Positions 7,337-16,561 of a stretch of DNA of 64,000 nt are shown here, in pieces. The DNA is taken from positions 52,060 through 116,059 of the forward strand of contig JAQWCW010000006.1 in the NCBI GenBank assembly GCA_028705775.1. The letters run 5' to 3'. The notes under the pieces were generated by a model. That model was given only the letters and a program-made list of their open reading frames with translations. It was not told the DNA's origin and did no database searches. The position numbers were made by a program, and so were the translations under genes. The DNA is from Eubacteriales bacterium. GTDB taxonomy: Bacteria; Bacillota; Clostridia; Christensenellales; Aristaeellaceae. Every line of letters begins with the position of its first letter. Position 1 is the first letter of the stretch.

Positions 7337-8603
7337 TTGCAATTCCTCCTAAGCGTCTGAATTCGTCAAAGAAGCGCGGAGCGCTCTTGCTTACCGCTTC
7401 CCAGCCGGAAAGCGCAATCGCGCCCTTGGATACAGCCGAGGCAGCGCAGAGGCTCATTGCAACCCTGTGGTCGTTATGCGAGGAGCATTTGCCGCCGAGC
7501 AGACTGCCGCTTCCGTCAATCACAAGCCCGTCCTCCGTTTCCGATACAGCCGCGCCGAGCGCGTTAAGCTCGCCCGCCATTGCCGCAAGCCTGTCGCTTT
7601 CCTTTTCGCGGAGGCGTTTTGCTCCGAAAATTCGGCTTCTGCCAATTATTCCGCAGGCAAGCACCGAAAGAATCGGCACAAGGTCGGGAATATCGGAAGC
7701 GTCAACCTCAAACGGCTTAAGCAATCCGGCGCGCTTTGCGCGCACCTTACCCCCCGAAACGCTGACGTCCGCGCCGCATTCCCGTAGGATTTCGGCTATC
7801 CGCTTATCGCCCTGCCGCGACGAAATATCAAGCCCGCAGACCTCCGCGCTGCCGCCAAGAGCGCCCATTACAAGCGCGAACGCGGCGTGGCTCCAGTCGC
7901 CCTCCGCCTTGGCTGAAATGCCCGAAATAAAATCGGGACTGCCGAACTCAATGGCATTGCCCGCAAGGCGGATGTCCGCTCCGCAGCGCGTTAGCGTATC
8001 AAGCGTCATTTCAAGATACGGCGCGCTTTCAAGCCTTCCCTCAATCACAAGGCGGCTTGAGCCGATAGCGGAAAGCGCAAACGCCATTCCGGAAAGAAAC
8101 TGGCTCGAAACGTCGCCGCGCATGGAGTATTCGCCGCTCGCAAGCTTTCCGCAAACCGATATCGAATCGCCGCTTTTTATATACTCGAACCCGTGCCTTT
8201 CGCAAAGCTCCTCATAGGGCTTCATCGGGCGCTGCATAAGCCGCCCATGCCCGATAAACCTGACAAGCCCGCAGCCGTCAAGGGCAAGCGGCAGCAGCAT
8301 ACGCAGCGTTGAGCCGCTTTCGCCGCAGTCAACAACCCGCTCGCTTTGCATTATCGGCGCTTTTCCTGTGATTTCAGCGCTGATAAAGCCCGAATCCTCC
8401 GCCTTGACTATCTTCGCGCGCAAGAGCGCCTCAAGCGCGCAAAGCGTTTTTTTTACATCGTCGCCCGTCTGAAGCCCTGAAAGCAGGGATTTTCCGCTAA
8501 GCAAAGACGCGGCAATCGCAAGCCGATGACAGGCGCTTTTGCTCGGAATAGCTTCAAGGCTTCCGCTGATTGCGGACGGCATTATAACCATATCAGCGCT
8601 CAT
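7323..8603 (-). CDS. aroA: 3-phosphoshikimate 1-carboxyvinyltransferase (EPSP synthase)
   Basis: 426 residues, the usual length. It transfers enolpyruvate from PEP to shikimate 3-phosphate. The two-domain inside-out barrel is indicated by ESGSTLRMLLPLA (PEP loop), GHGRLMQRPMKP, SSQFLSGMAFAL, and the C-terminal KRLREKESDRLAAMAGEL and NDHRVAMSLC. The PEP loop reads CGESGSTLR rather than the LFLGNAGTA form of E. coli, a variant seen in Clostridia. ATG 8603 overlaps aroB by 11 bases, and the 3' end overlaps aroC by 14, indicating coupled translation. Confidence 0.95.
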   Translation of the reverse strand: MSADMVIMPSAISGSLEAIPSKSACHRLAIAASLLSGKSLLSGLQTGDDVKKTLCALEALLRAKIVKAEDSGFISAEITGKAPIMQSERVVDCGESGSTLRMLLPLALDGCGLVRFIGHGRLMQRPMKPYEELCERHGFEYIKSGDSISVCGKLASGEYSMRGDVSSQFLSGMAFALSAIGSSRLVIEGRLESAPYLEMTLDTLTRCGADIRLAGNAIEFGSPDFISGISAKAEGDWSHAAFALVMGALGGSAEVCGLDISSRQGDKRIAEILRECGADVSVSGGKVRAKRAGLLKPFEVDASDIPDLVPILSVLACGIIGRSRIFGAKRLREKESDRLAAMAGELNALGAAVSETEDGLVIDGSGSLLGGKCSSHNDHRVAMSLCAASAVSKGAIALSGWEAVSKSAPRFFDEFRRLGGIANAGQ

Positions 8604-9660
8604 ACGCGGCCTCCAGCATTTCCTCCGGCTCGAGCCTTACAACGCGCGCCTTTCCTATCCTTTCAAGCAGAACAAAGCGTATTCCGCCCGTTTCAGCCTT
8701 TTTATCAAGGCACATTGCGGAAAGAAGCGCGCCTTTATCGCACTCAGGGAGGCTTATATCAAGCCCGAAGGCGGTAAGCAGCGCGTCTATGCGCTTTGCG
8801 TCCTCTGCGCTGAGCGAAAGAATCCTTTCGCTCCATCTGGCGGCGGCGGAAATTCCAATCGCAACCGCCTCGCCGTGCAGAAGCACTCCGAAGCCCATAA
8901 CGGTTTCGACGGCGTGCCCGAGCGTATGACCCAGATTCAGCTCCATTCTCTCGCCCCTGTCATAAGGGTCGCGCAGGACATAGTCCGCCTTGATTTCGCA
9001 CGAGCGAGCGATAATTCTTTCAAAATTATCAGTGAGCGCGTCCGGCGAGCCTATCTTTTCAAGATATTCAAAAAGCTGCGCGTCGAAAATGCAGCCGTAC
9101 TTGATTATTTCCGCCATTCCCGCGCTGATTTCGCGCAAAGGCAGGGTACGCAATACAGCCGTATCGATAAACACCGCCTTGGGCTGATAAAAAGAGCCGA
9201 CAAGGTTCTTGCCCTCCGGAATATCCACAGCCGTTTTCCCGCCGACGCTGCTGTCAACCTGCGAAAGCAGGGTTGTCGGAATCTGTATGAAATCAACGCC
9301 TCTTAGCCATATTGAGGCAAGAAAGCCCGCAAGGTCGCCCACAACGCCGCCGCCTAGCGCGACAATCAAATCGCCGCGCCTTACGCCCGCGCGCGTTAGC
9401 TCCGGAAACAGCGAGGTAAGCGTTTCAACGGATTTCGACGTTTCGCCGGCGGGTATGACCGAATAAAATACGCCGACGCCCACTTGCGAAAGCTGCCGAA
9501 GCACGGTATCAAGGTAAAGGGGCGCTACGTTATCATCGGTAACTACAAGGGCGCGCCTTCCCGAATAAGCTTGCATATAATCCGAAAGGCGGCTGAGAAG
9601 CCCGTTTTCTATAAGGATATCATACGAGCCGTTTTCAGCTTTCACCGACACTTTGTTCAT
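8593..9660 (-). CDS. aroB: 3-dehydroquinate synthase
   Basis: 355 residues. It converts DAHP to 3-dehydroquinate using NAD and a divalent metal, the second shikimate step. Seen are the NAD-binding GGGVVGDLAGFLAS, IQIPTTLLSQVDSSVGGKTAV, ISAGMAEIIKYG and the metal-ligand regions ELNLGHTLGHAVE and LHGEAVAIG. The start at 9660 (MNKVSV) has AAGGAGAAG upstream; the open frame continues upstream only because it overlaps the end of tyrA (26 bases). Standard enzyme, no missing residues noticed. Confidence 0.95.
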   Translation of the reverse strand: MNKVSVKAENGSYDILIENGLLSRLSDYMQAYSGRRALVVTDDNVAPLYLDTVLRQLSQVGVGVFYSVIPAGETSKSVETLTSLFPELTRAGVRRGDLIVALGGGVVGDLAGFLASIWLRGVDFIQIPTTLLSQVDSSVGGKTAVDIPEGKNLVGSFYQPKAVFIDTAVLRTLPLREISAGMAEIIKYGCIFDAQLFEYLEKIGSPDALTDNFERIIARSCEIKADYVLRDPYDRGERMELNLGHTLGHAVETVMGFGVLLHGEAVAIGISAAARWSERILSLSAEDAKRIDALLTAFGLDISLPECDKGALLSAMCLDKKAETGGIRFVLLERIGKARVVRLEPEEMLEAAYER

Positions 9661-10483
9661 TCCACTTCTCCTTTTCAAGAGCGGTTTTTTTAAGGCTTTC
9701 GCATATGCGCTTCTCGTCGCCGGATTCGATAATCCCGCGCAAATCGGCAAGGTTTTTCTCAAGCTCCGATATCTGCCTTACAAGCGCGTCGGAATTCATG
9801 GAAAACAGCTCCGTCCACAGCGGCGCGTCAATATCCGCAACGCGCACAGCGCCGCGGAAGCTGCCGCCCTCAAAACCCTTTGAAAGCATATGCTGCCCTG
9901 ACGCGCAGAGCGCGGCGGCAAGCACGTGCATAAGCTGGCTTGTATACGCAATCCGCTCGTCATGGGTTTCTGCGTCCGTCACCACAATATCGCGGCAGCC
10001 GACAAGCCGAATCAGCCGCTTAATCCTGTCGATATGCTCCTTTTCAGCCAAAGGCTCGGGAACAACGATGAAATGCGCGTCCCGAAAGAGCAGATGAGTG
10101 CTGTTTGCAAAGCCGCCCTTTTCCTTGCCTGCCATCGGATGTCCGCCAACATAGCGGCAGCCTTTTGGCAGGTTTTTCGCCGCCGCGAGGATTGGGCGCT
10201 TTACTCCGCAGATGTCGCTGAGCGTAGCGCCCTTTGGCATTTTTGCGGAGTATTTTTCAATAAGGCTTACGGCAGCCCTCGGCGGCACGGCAAGAATCGT
10301 TACGTCGCATGAGGAAAATATGCTTTCCGCGTCCGCAATTTCATTTACGGCGCTCTGCGCGAGCGCTTCCTTTTCGGTTTCCGCAGACAAATCAGCGCCG
10401 GCAACGTGAATTTCGGGTTTGCCGAAAAGGGCTTTGGCAAGGCTTCCGCCCATCAACCCAAGCCCGATAATACCAACCCGCAT
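9635..10483 (-). CDS. tyrA: Prephenate dehydrogenase
   Basis: 282 residues. Oxidative decarboxylation of prephenate to 4-hydroxyphenylpyruvate, giving tyrosine after transamination. The N-terminal Rossmann motif VGIIGLGLMGGSLA is followed by DICGVK, VGGHPMAGKEKGGF and an active-site-like THDERIAYTSQLMHVLAAAL. There is no fused ACT or chorismate mutase domain, so feedback inhibition by tyrosine through an ACT domain is not expected. ATG 10483 follows the aroF stop by five bases; an in-frame GTG at 10492 would be too close to GGGAG. Confidence 0.92.
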   Translation of the reverse strand: MRVGIIGLGLMGGSLAKALFGKPEIHVAGADLSAETEKEALAQSAVNEIADAESIFSSCDVTILAVPPRAAVSLIEKYSAKMPKGATLSDICGVKRPILAAAKNLPKGCRYVGGHPMAGKEKGGFANSTHLLFRDAHFIVVPEPLAEKEHIDRIKRLIRLVGCRDIVVTDAETHDERIAYTSQLMHVLAAALCASGQHMLSKGFEGGSFRGAVRVADIDAPLWTELFSMNSDALVRQISELEKNLADLRGIIESGDEKRICESLKKTALEKEKWNEQSVGES

Positions 10484-10488
10484 TTTCT

Positions 10489-11502
10489 TCACAGCTCCCG
10501 ATTGACGACAGGAGCAAGCCTGCGCGCCTTCTCCATAATCGCCGCAAACTGCTCGCTCGTCAGGGACTGCGCCCCGTCGCAAAGCGCGTGCTGCGGGTCG
10601 TTATGCACTTCAATCATAAGTCCGTCCGCTCCGGCGACAATCGCCGCGAGCGCCATGCTTTCAACCATCCAGTTCTTGCCGGTCGCGTGGCTCGGGTCAA
10701 CGATGACCGGCAGATGCGAGAGCCGCTTAACCGCCGGTATCGCGCTGAGGTCGAGAGTGTTTCTGGTATAATTTTCAAAGGTGCGGATTCCGCGCTCGCA
10801 GAGGATTACGTTGGGGTTGCCCTGCGCCATAATGTATTCGGCGCTCATGAGCCACTCCTCAATCGTATTGGAAAGCCCGCGCTTCAAAAGAATCGGCTTG
10901 CGTATCTTCCCAAGCTCCTTGAGCAAATCAAAATTCTGCATATTGCGCGCGCCGACCTGAATCAAATCGACGGTTTCGTTGAAAAGCTCTATATGCCTTT
11001 CAGCCATTATTTCGGTAACGATTGGCAGCCCCGAGCGCTTGCGCGCCTTTTCAAGAAGCGAAACGCCCTCCTCCTTCAAGCCTTGGAAGGAATAAGGGGA
11101 CGTGCGGGGCTTGAACGCGCCGCCGCGCAAAAGCGCCGCGCCGCTGTTTTTGACAGCCTCGGCTATCCCGCAAAGCTGCTCCTCGCTCTCAACGGAGCAA
11201 GGCCCCGCGATAACGGTAAGGCGCTTGCCGCCGACGGGAACGCCGGCGACGTCAATAACGCTGTCATGCGGATGGAATTTTCTGTTTGCAAGCTTGAACG
11301 GCTCCGAAACGCGCATAACGCGCTCAACGCCGGGACGGAGCAGGTATGAGGACTCGTCAATCGCCGCAACGTTGCCGACGACGCCTATTACAGTGCAGTC
11401 GTCGCCGTCGCTTCGGTCAACTCTCATCCCCTGCTCGTTAAGGGACGCGACAAGGCTGAGAATGTCAGCCTCCGCCGTTCTGGGCTTCATAATGATAATC
11501 AT
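10489..11502 (-). CDS. aroF: 3-deoxy-7-phosphoheptulonate (DAHP) synthase, type I-beta
   Basis: 337 residues. It condenses PEP and erythrose 4-phosphate, the committed step of the shikimate pathway. An N-terminal ferredoxin-like domain (about residues 1-70, beginning MIIIMKP) precedes the KDPG-aldolase-like barrel with AGPCSVES, RGGAFKPRTSPYSFQG, IQVGARNMQNF, LKRGLSNTIEEW and IVDPSHATG, as in Thermotoga-type enzymes where this N-domain mediates feedback inhibition. AAGGAAGG precedes the ATG. As first gene after the operon promoter it is the natural control point. Confidence 0.95.
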   Translation of the reverse strand: MIIIMKPRTAEADILSLVASLNEQGMRVDRSDGDDCTVIGVVGNVAAIDESSYLLRPGVERVMRVSEPFKLANRKFHPHDSVIDVAGVPVGGKRLTVIAGPCSVESEEQLCGIAEAVKNSGAALLRGGAFKPRTSPYSFQGLKEEGVSLLEKARKRSGLPIVTEIMAERHIELFNETVDLIQVGARNMQNFDLLKELGKIRKPILLKRGLSNTIEEWLMSAEYIMAQGNPNVILCERGIRTFENYTRNTLDLSAIPAVKRLSHLPVIVDPSHATGKNWMVESMALAAIVAGADGLMIEVHNDPQHALCDGAQSLTSEQFAAIMEKARRLAPVVNREL

Positions 11503-11589
11503 GTGATACCTTCCTTCCTGCGCCTGTCGCGGCGCACCTTCCGTACTACAGTGCAGGCTCCCGGAAAGCGTAGAACCCGTCACACTGGA

Positions 11590-11618
11590 ATAGTAGCACA
11601 AAGACCGCGCTTTCGCAA
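11590..11618 (-). promoter_or_regulatory. Promoter of the aromatic amino acid operon
   Basis: Minus strand TTGCGA (11618-11613), 17-base spacer, TACTAT (11595-11590). Transcription should start near 11583, giving an 80-base leader that contains one small hairpin (TGCGCC loop GGCGCA) before the aroF ribosome site. No leader peptide or T-box motif is visible. The -35 box sits in the loop of the upstream gene's terminator hairpin. Confidence 0.6.
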
Positions 11619-11634
11619 GGAAAACGCGGTCTTT
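11600..11634 (-). terminator. Hairpin after the GGDEF gene
   Basis: AAAGACCGCG (11600-11609) pairs perfectly with CGCGGTCTTT (11625-11634). On the minus strand this lies just beyond the GGDEF stop and would end the tldD-pmbA-PHP-GGDEF transcript, although the trailing T-run is short (TTT of the stem). Confidence 0.5.
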
Positions 11635-11656
11635 AAAAGAACCGGCACAACCCGAA

Positions 11657-12826
11657 TCAGCCGCCGAGCTTGGAAATTCTGTCGCACTCCTTGCGGTTGC
11701 GCTCAGCAATCATTTCCTTTTCAGCCTGCGAAAGGAAGGTGTCAACGGGACTTTCGACCTCAGGATTATACACGGCGCAGCCCATGCTCGGCATCAACAC
11801 ATAATCCGTCTGATGCTTTGAGTTGAAGTCTACAAAGCTGTTGTCGATATCCTCCATGGTACGGCGCATTGCCTCCTGAGTTTCCCTCTGGCAAATCAGC
11901 ACGAATTCATCATCGCCCGTTCTTGCAAGGAAATCATTCTTGCCCCTGCATACGCGCTTCATGATGTCGGCGGCGCGGATAAGGGCGCTGTCGCCCGCCG
12001 AATGCCCGTACTCCGAATTGATGCGCCGGAAGCCGTCGATGTCAACCATTACGGCATAGAGGTTTTTATCGGAGTCAACGTTATTCGACACCCAGCTGAG
12101 ATAGCGGTTGAGCTGGCGGCGGTTATTGAGGCGCGTGAGCAAATCAATCGAGATGTGCTGCGACTGAACGTTTATGAAAACCACAAGGCAGGAAAGCACC
12201 GTGCAGGGCCATACAAGCGAGGTGCCGTAGAAGAACGCTTGCAGGACCGCGCCGACGGTAGGCAGGATTATGAACGAGGCAAGGCAGCGGAAATCGCGCT
12301 TTTCATCGGGCGAATTGACGCGCAGAGCCTTTACAAGGCACAGAACGCTTGCGTAAAGGAGATAGCCAAGCCCGAGAATCGCGTGAACGACGAACAGATT
12401 GCCGCGCGAGTAAACAGCCGCTTCGTCAACGGAAAACACGCAGGGCCAGCAGACGTTGACTATCATCAATGCAGTATTGAGCATAACGGGGATGGAATAG
12501 AAGCGCATTCTGCTGCGAAGCGCCGTTTCATCGCCGTAAACCTTATAATCGCAGAACAAAAGCCAAGCGTAGCTGATGAACGGAACGGCAATGAAATACA
12601 GCGTTGACAAAACAATGCTGACAACCCGCGCCCCGTCAAATTTTGCGCCGTCAATAAGCCATGTTCCCGTATCGAGCAGCATTATCAGAATTGCGATAAG
12701 CAGAATATGGCTGTACATTCTCTGGTCAGCTGAGCGCGTTCTGCCAAAGCGCCTTCCGTAGTAGAGCAGGAATACCAGAACCGCGATTCCGAATGCGTTA
12801 AGCTCCGCGTAAAGCATCTGTGTCAT
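11657..12826 (-). CDS. Membrane protein with C-terminal GGDEF domain (degenerate GDDEF signature)
   Basis: 389 residues. About six to seven hydrophobic segments fill residues 1-225, then a diguanylate cyclase domain follows: LTRLNNRRQLNRYL, DIDGFRRINSEYGHSAGDSAL and ARTGDDEFVLI. The signature reads GDDEF instead of GG(D/E)EF, so the second glycine, which sits at the nucleotide-binding turn, is Asp. The domain may therefore be a weak cyclase or a GTP/c-di-GMP-sensing remnant. AGGAG precedes the ATG. It is the last gene after tldD, pmbA and a PHP phosphoesterase. Confidence 0.85.
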   Translation of the reverse strand: MTQMLYAELNAFGIAVLVFLLYYGRRFGRTRSADQRMYSHILLIAILIMLLDTGTWLIDGAKFDGARVVSIVLSTLYFIAVPFISYAWLLFCDYKVYGDETALRSRMRFYSIPVMLNTALMIVNVCWPCVFSVDEAAVYSRGNLFVVHAILGLGYLLYASVLCLVKALRVNSPDEKRDFRCLASFIILPTVGAVLQAFFYGTSLVWPCTVLSCLVVFINVQSQHISIDLLTRLNNRRQLNRYLSWVSNNVDSDKNLYAVMVDIDGFRRINSEYGHSAGDSALIRAADIMKRVCRGKNDFLARTGDDEFVLICQRETQEAMRRTMEDIDNSFVDFNSKHQTDYVLMPSMGCAVYNPEVESPVDTFLSQAEKEMIAERNRKECDRISKLGG

Positions 12827-12883
12827 AATAAACTCCTATGCTCGTTTTGTTGCGCATACTTCTTCTCGTTTGCAGGCGGAATA

Positions 12884-13642
12884 CTACTTCTTCTGCCGAA
12901 TCTCGTCAAGCGGCGTAGTCAGCATTCTGCACTCCCGCGACTTTATCATTGATATTAAATCGCGGATGTCCTTCGCCCTGCGCGGAAACGCCATCGTTCC
13001 CGCGCCGATTGATTCAATCCAATGAGTATCGCTTCCGACGGTCATTACGGAGTTATGCGCCTTGGCGTACTCAAACGCCTCGTCGTTATACTCCTGCCTG
13101 CCGTTTCCGGCGTTATAAATTTCCACAGCGTCATGAACGCCCTCAAGCAGCTCCGCCTTATGCTCGGGCGGAAAATACCACGCCTTGCGGAAGGGATGAG
13201 CATGAATCAGAAAGCCGCCGAATTCATGCACAAGCTCCGCATACTCCCGCGCTGGCATTTTGCCGAGGCGCGGATGGGAATACAGGAACTGCTCGTCAAG
13301 CCCGTAGGTGAGATAGTCCTTACCCTCAATGGACGCCTCCCAGCCGAAAAGGATTTGGACGCCGATTTCGTCGCCCCTCTTTTTCGCCGCGCGGTAGCCG
13401 CTCAGAATCTGGTCAATCTGCGTTTCCCACGGCGCCTGCCTGTCGCAGCGCCCGTTTCCGTTCACAAAGTGGTCGGTTATAACCGCGCCCGTAAAGCCGA
13501 GCCTTTTCAGCTCGTCAACCATATCGGCGGCGGGAGACACTCCGCACTTTGACGATTCAGCGGTATGCATATGCAGCTCATACCTGTAAGGGAAACCATC
13601 AAGCTCCTTGAGAGAATATAAGCCGCGGCTTTCGTCCTGCAT
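12884..13642 (-). CDS. PHP-domain metal-dependent phosphoesterase
   Basis: 252 residues. The PHP signature is present: ELHMHTAESSKCGVSPA (HxH metal ligands), AVITDHF, HAHPFR and a final GSDTHW. Such proteins bind two or three metals and hydrolyse phosphoesters of small molecules or nucleotides; the substrate cannot be read from sequence. The ATG follows the pmbA stop by a single base, so translation is coupled. The gene is probably co-transcribed with the TldD/PmbA protease pair, without a known functional link. Confidence 0.85.
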   Translation of the reverse strand: MQDESRGLYSLKELDGFPYRYELHMHTAESSKCGVSPAADMVDELKRLGFTGAVITDHFVNGNGRCDRQAPWETQIDQILSGYRAAKKRGDEIGVQILFGWEASIEGKDYLTYGLDEQFLYSHPRLGKMPAREYAELVHEFGGFLIHAHPFRKAWYFPPEHKAELLEGVHDAVEIYNAGNGRQEYNDEAFEYAKAHNSVMTVGSDTHWIESIGAGTMAFPRRAKDIRDLISMIKSRECRMLTTPLDEIRQKK

Positions 13643-13643
13643 T

Positions 13644-14987
13644 TTACTTACCCGCTATCGCCATCTCGCCCGCATACACGGAGGGGCAGCAGAGGGTTCC
13701 TCTTTCGCTGATAATATCGTTGCCGACATCTTGAATCGCCAAAAGCAGCTCGTACATATTTCCGGCAAGTGTTACCTGATTGAGCGCCTTATCCTTCTTG
13801 CCGTCTAAAACGGTATAGCCGGAGGCGATAAGCGCAAAATCGCCGGAAATCATGTTTGCGCCCGCGTGAAGCCCGCTTACGTCGCAGATTACGATTCCGC
13901 TGCCGATAAGCTTTTCAAGCTCCTCAACGCTCTTTTCGCCCGGCGCGATGTAAAGATTGCTCGGCGCAACGGTTACAGCGCCCGCATAGCCCGGCTTGCG
14001 GCCGTTGCCCGTGCTTGTCGTGCCTGCCTTGCGGGCGGTTTTAAGATTGTAAAGCAGGGTTTTCAGAATTCCGCCTTCAACCACGTTTTTCTTATAGCAG
14101 GCGACTCCCTCATCATCAAAGGAGCGGCTTTCGCTTCCGCGCTCATTAAGCGGGTCGTCAATGATGGTTACATTGTCCGCGGCAATCTTCTGCCCTTCCT
14201 TGCCCGCGAGAAGGCTCATTCCGTTCTGCGCGTTTTCGGAGGAGAACATTCCGGCGAAAGTGCCGAGAAGGCTCGTCATTGCGCTGTTTTTGATTATCGT
14301 GCGGTACTTTCCGCTGTTTACGGGGGAAGCGTCGAGCATGAAAATGCTGTCGTCGCAGGCGCGCTTCACAAGCTCGTCCGTATCAAAATCACTGAGAGCG
14401 AAGGCGATGCGGGAGGCGGACTCATTGGCAACCTTTTCGCCGTCGCGCGCGACCGTTCCGACCATCGCGCCCAAGTAATTCTGCTTGTCGGAAAGATGCA
14501 GCCCAAGGCTGTTGTCAATTTCGATTACCTGGCTTGCGCGGAAGGCGACGCTGTAATTGACCTGCTTAATCCTGCTGTCATACTCAAGCGCCTTATCCTC
14601 AAGCTCGTGGCAAATCCTGATTAAGTCCGTTTCCGTAACCTTGTCGATTTCGGGCTTGTTCCCGTTATACTCGGGATATTCCGGCGAGCCGGCGAAAATT
14701 TCGGGCTGAACCTCCTGCTCGGAAAGCTCCGCGCTTTCGATAACGCCCTTTACAAGCTGCTCGACAGCCGCGTCGTCAAGCACCTCCGTTGAAGCGTAGC
14801 CCATCTTGCCGTTTACAAGCCCGCGGAAGGAAAGCCCGCCGACCGTTGAAACGGAGTACTGGTTAATCTGTTTGTTCTCGACCATTATCTGGCTTTCATC
14901 CGCAGTTACGGAATAGGTTTCGCAGTCCCCTATTCCCGCTTCCTTCGCGGCAGCGAAAAGCTTATCCACAAATTCGTTTTTATTCAT
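13644..14987 (-). CDS. pmbA: TldD/PmbA family protein, PmbA (TldE) subunit
   Basis: 447 residues. PmbA/TldE is the subunit of the TldD-TldE metalloprotease that lacks its own zinc motif. Consistent with that, no HExxxH is seen, while the family features VNGKMGYASTEVLDD, NSGKYRTIIKNSAM, DDEGVACYKKNVVEGGILKTLLYNLKTARK and GRKPGYAGAVTVAPSNLYIAPG are present. The complex removes leader peptides or degrades unfolded peptides in the cytoplasm. The start at 14987 has AAGGAGG. It follows tldD by 14 bases. No RiPP precursor is visible nearby. Confidence 0.92.
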   Translation of the reverse strand: MNKNEFVDKLFAAAKEAGIGDCETYSVTADESQIMVENKQINQYSVSTVGGLSFRGLVNGKMGYASTEVLDDAAVEQLVKGVIESAELSEQEVQPEIFAGSPEYPEYNGNKPEIDKVTETDLIRICHELEDKALEYDSRIKQVNYSVAFRASQVIEIDNSLGLHLSDKQNYLGAMVGTVARDGEKVANESASRIAFALSDFDTDELVKRACDDSIFMLDASPVNSGKYRTIIKNSAMTSLLGTFAGMFSSENAQNGMSLLAGKEGQKIAADNVTIIDDPLNERGSESRSFDDEGVACYKKNVVEGGILKTLLYNLKTARKAGTTSTGNGRKPGYAGAVTVAPSNLYIAPGEKSVEELEKLIGSGIVICDVSGLHAGANMISGDFALIASGYTVLDGKKDKALNQVTLAGNMYELLLAIQDVGNDIISERGTLCCPSVYAGEMAIAGK

Positions 14988-15001
14988 TATTAAGCGCCTC
15001 C

Positions 15002-16378
15002 TTATCGACCGCCGACGGTTATGCTGGACACGCGAATCATCGGCTGACCGACGTTGACGGGAACGCTTCCCGAGCGCGAGCCGCACATACCCTGACCGTG
15101 CTTCAATGCCTTGCCGACCTTGTCTATCTTCTTGATAATGTCCGCGCCCTTGCCGATAAGGGAAGCGCCGCGAACGGGATTTACAATCTTGCCGTCCTTT
15201 ACGAGATAGCCCTCGTCAACCGCGAAGTTAAATTCGCCGGTAGCGGTATTGACGCTGCCGCCGCCCATCTTTGCGCAGTAAAGACCGTCGCCCATCGACG
15301 AAATCATTTCATTGTCGTCGTCGTTTCCGGGAGCGATATAGGTGTTGCGCATACGGGAAGTAGGCGCGTAGGCATAGCTCTGGCGGCGACCCGAACCGGT
15401 CGAAGGCATTCCCATCCTTATTCCGCCGAGAATGTCAATCATATAGTTCTTGAGAACGCCGTTTTCGATAAGCACAAGCTTGTTTGTCGGCGTTCCTTCA
15501 TCGTCAATGTTGGTGGAGCCCCACTCGTTCGGAATCGTTCCGTCGTCAATGGCGGTTACGCAGGGCGCGGCAATCATTTCGCCGAGCTTTCCCGCAAAAA
15601 CGCTCGCGCCGAACGCGACGCTCGTTGCCTCAAGCGAGTGGCCGCAAGCCTCGTGGAATATAACGCCGCCAAAGCCGTTGTCTATGCAGACGGGCATAAC
15701 CCCCGCAGGGCACATCGGCGCATGGAGCATCGTTACGGCGCTCTTTGCAGCCTGACGGGCGATTTCGGCAGGGTCAACGCGCTTTGAGAAAAGCTCATAG
15801 CCCATCATTGCGCCCGGCGATATAGTGCCGGTCTGGTTTTCCGTTCCGTTGCTTGCGATTGCAGTCGCGCGGATTCGGGTATAAACGCGGCGGTCCTTGG
15901 CGAAAACGCCGCGGGTGTTGGCGATAACAACGTCCTGAACGCTGTCGGTAAGCCCGCCGACGGTCTGAACGATTTCAGGCAGGCGCGCCGCCTTGTCAAG
16001 CTCCATAAGGTACTTTACCTTATCCTTCATCGGCACTTCCGTTGGCAGCTGCGATATGGGATGAATATCGGTAAAGTCAAGGTCGGAAAGGCGCTCGATA
16101 TGGGTAAGCTCGCTGCCGCTGACCGCCTGCGCCGCCCTGCGCGCGTACTTGAGCAGCCCTTCGCGGCTGGTATCGTTGCCGTATACGTAGTAAGCCTGAT
16201 TACCCTTGATTACGCGGACTCCCGCTCCGTGCGAGCGAAGGGAATTCGCGGTTTCAAGCTTTCCGCTTTTGAGCGAAAGCGCGTGGTCAATCCTGTCCTC
16301 GCAGAATATATCCGCGAAATCCCCGCCCGTTTTCATTGCTTCCGCAAGCACTTCCTGTGCCGTTTGTTTATTCAGCAT
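15002..16378 (-). CDS. tldD: TldD metalloprotease subunit
   Basis: 458 residues. The zinc-binding HExxxH motif reads HEACGH, within GGVIFHEACGHSLEAT, followed by NEWGSTNIDDEGTPT and the GxxRRQSYAYAPTSRMRNTYI signature. Together with PmbA it forms the heterodimeric protease that processes modified peptides in some bacteria. The start at 16378 is set by GGGAGG; the longer upstream frame is non-coding. Its own promoter lies at 16497-16525, leaving a leader of about 110 bases. Confidence 0.95.
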   Translation of the reverse strand: MLNKQTAQEVLAEAMKTGGDFADIFCEDRIDHALSLKSGKLETANSLRSHGAGVRVIKGNQAYYVYGNDTSREGLLKYARRAAQAVSGSELTHIERLSDLDFTDIHPISQLPTEVPMKDKVKYLMELDKAARLPEIVQTVGGLTDSVQDVVIANTRGVFAKDRRVYTRIRATAIASNGTENQTGTISPGAMMGYELFSKRVDPAEIARQAAKSAVTMLHAPMCPAGVMPVCIDNGFGGVIFHEACGHSLEATSVAFGASVFAGKLGEMIAAPCVTAIDDGTIPNEWGSTNIDDEGTPTNKLVLIENGVLKNYMIDILGGIRMGMPSTGSGRRQSYAYAPTSRMRNTYIAPGNDDDNEMISSMGDGLYCAKMGGGSVNTATGEFNFAVDEGYLVKDGKIVNPVRGASLIGKGADIIKKIDKVGKALKHGQGMCGSRSGSVPVNVGQPMIRVSSITVGGR

Positions 16379-16496
16379 CTTATACCTCCCAAATGCGCAA
16401 TACAAAATCATTTTTACCAATCGAAAGCCGTTTCCGCCGCCCCGTATAAGAGAAATGAGGAGGCGTGAAAGCGATGTACCGCGCCGTATAAAGCAC

Positions 16497-16525
16497 AGTA
16501 TACACCAAATAAAGCTTGTTGGCAA
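16497..16525 (-). promoter_or_regulatory. Promoter of the tldD-pmbA-PHP-GGDEF operon
   Basis: Minus strand TTGCCA (16525-16520), 17-base spacer, TATACT (16502-16497). It lies immediately after the gatB terminator, so the two operons are transcriptionally separate. Confidence 0.65.
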
Positions 16526-16561
16526 CGGCGTTAATTTCCGAAAGCCGCCGCGCCCATACGC

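Noticed and set aside
13644..16378. Peptide-modification (RiPP) cluster around tldD-pmbA
   Set aside because: No precursor peptide, modifying enzyme or exporter lies nearby; TldD/PmbA are widespread housekeeping proteases.
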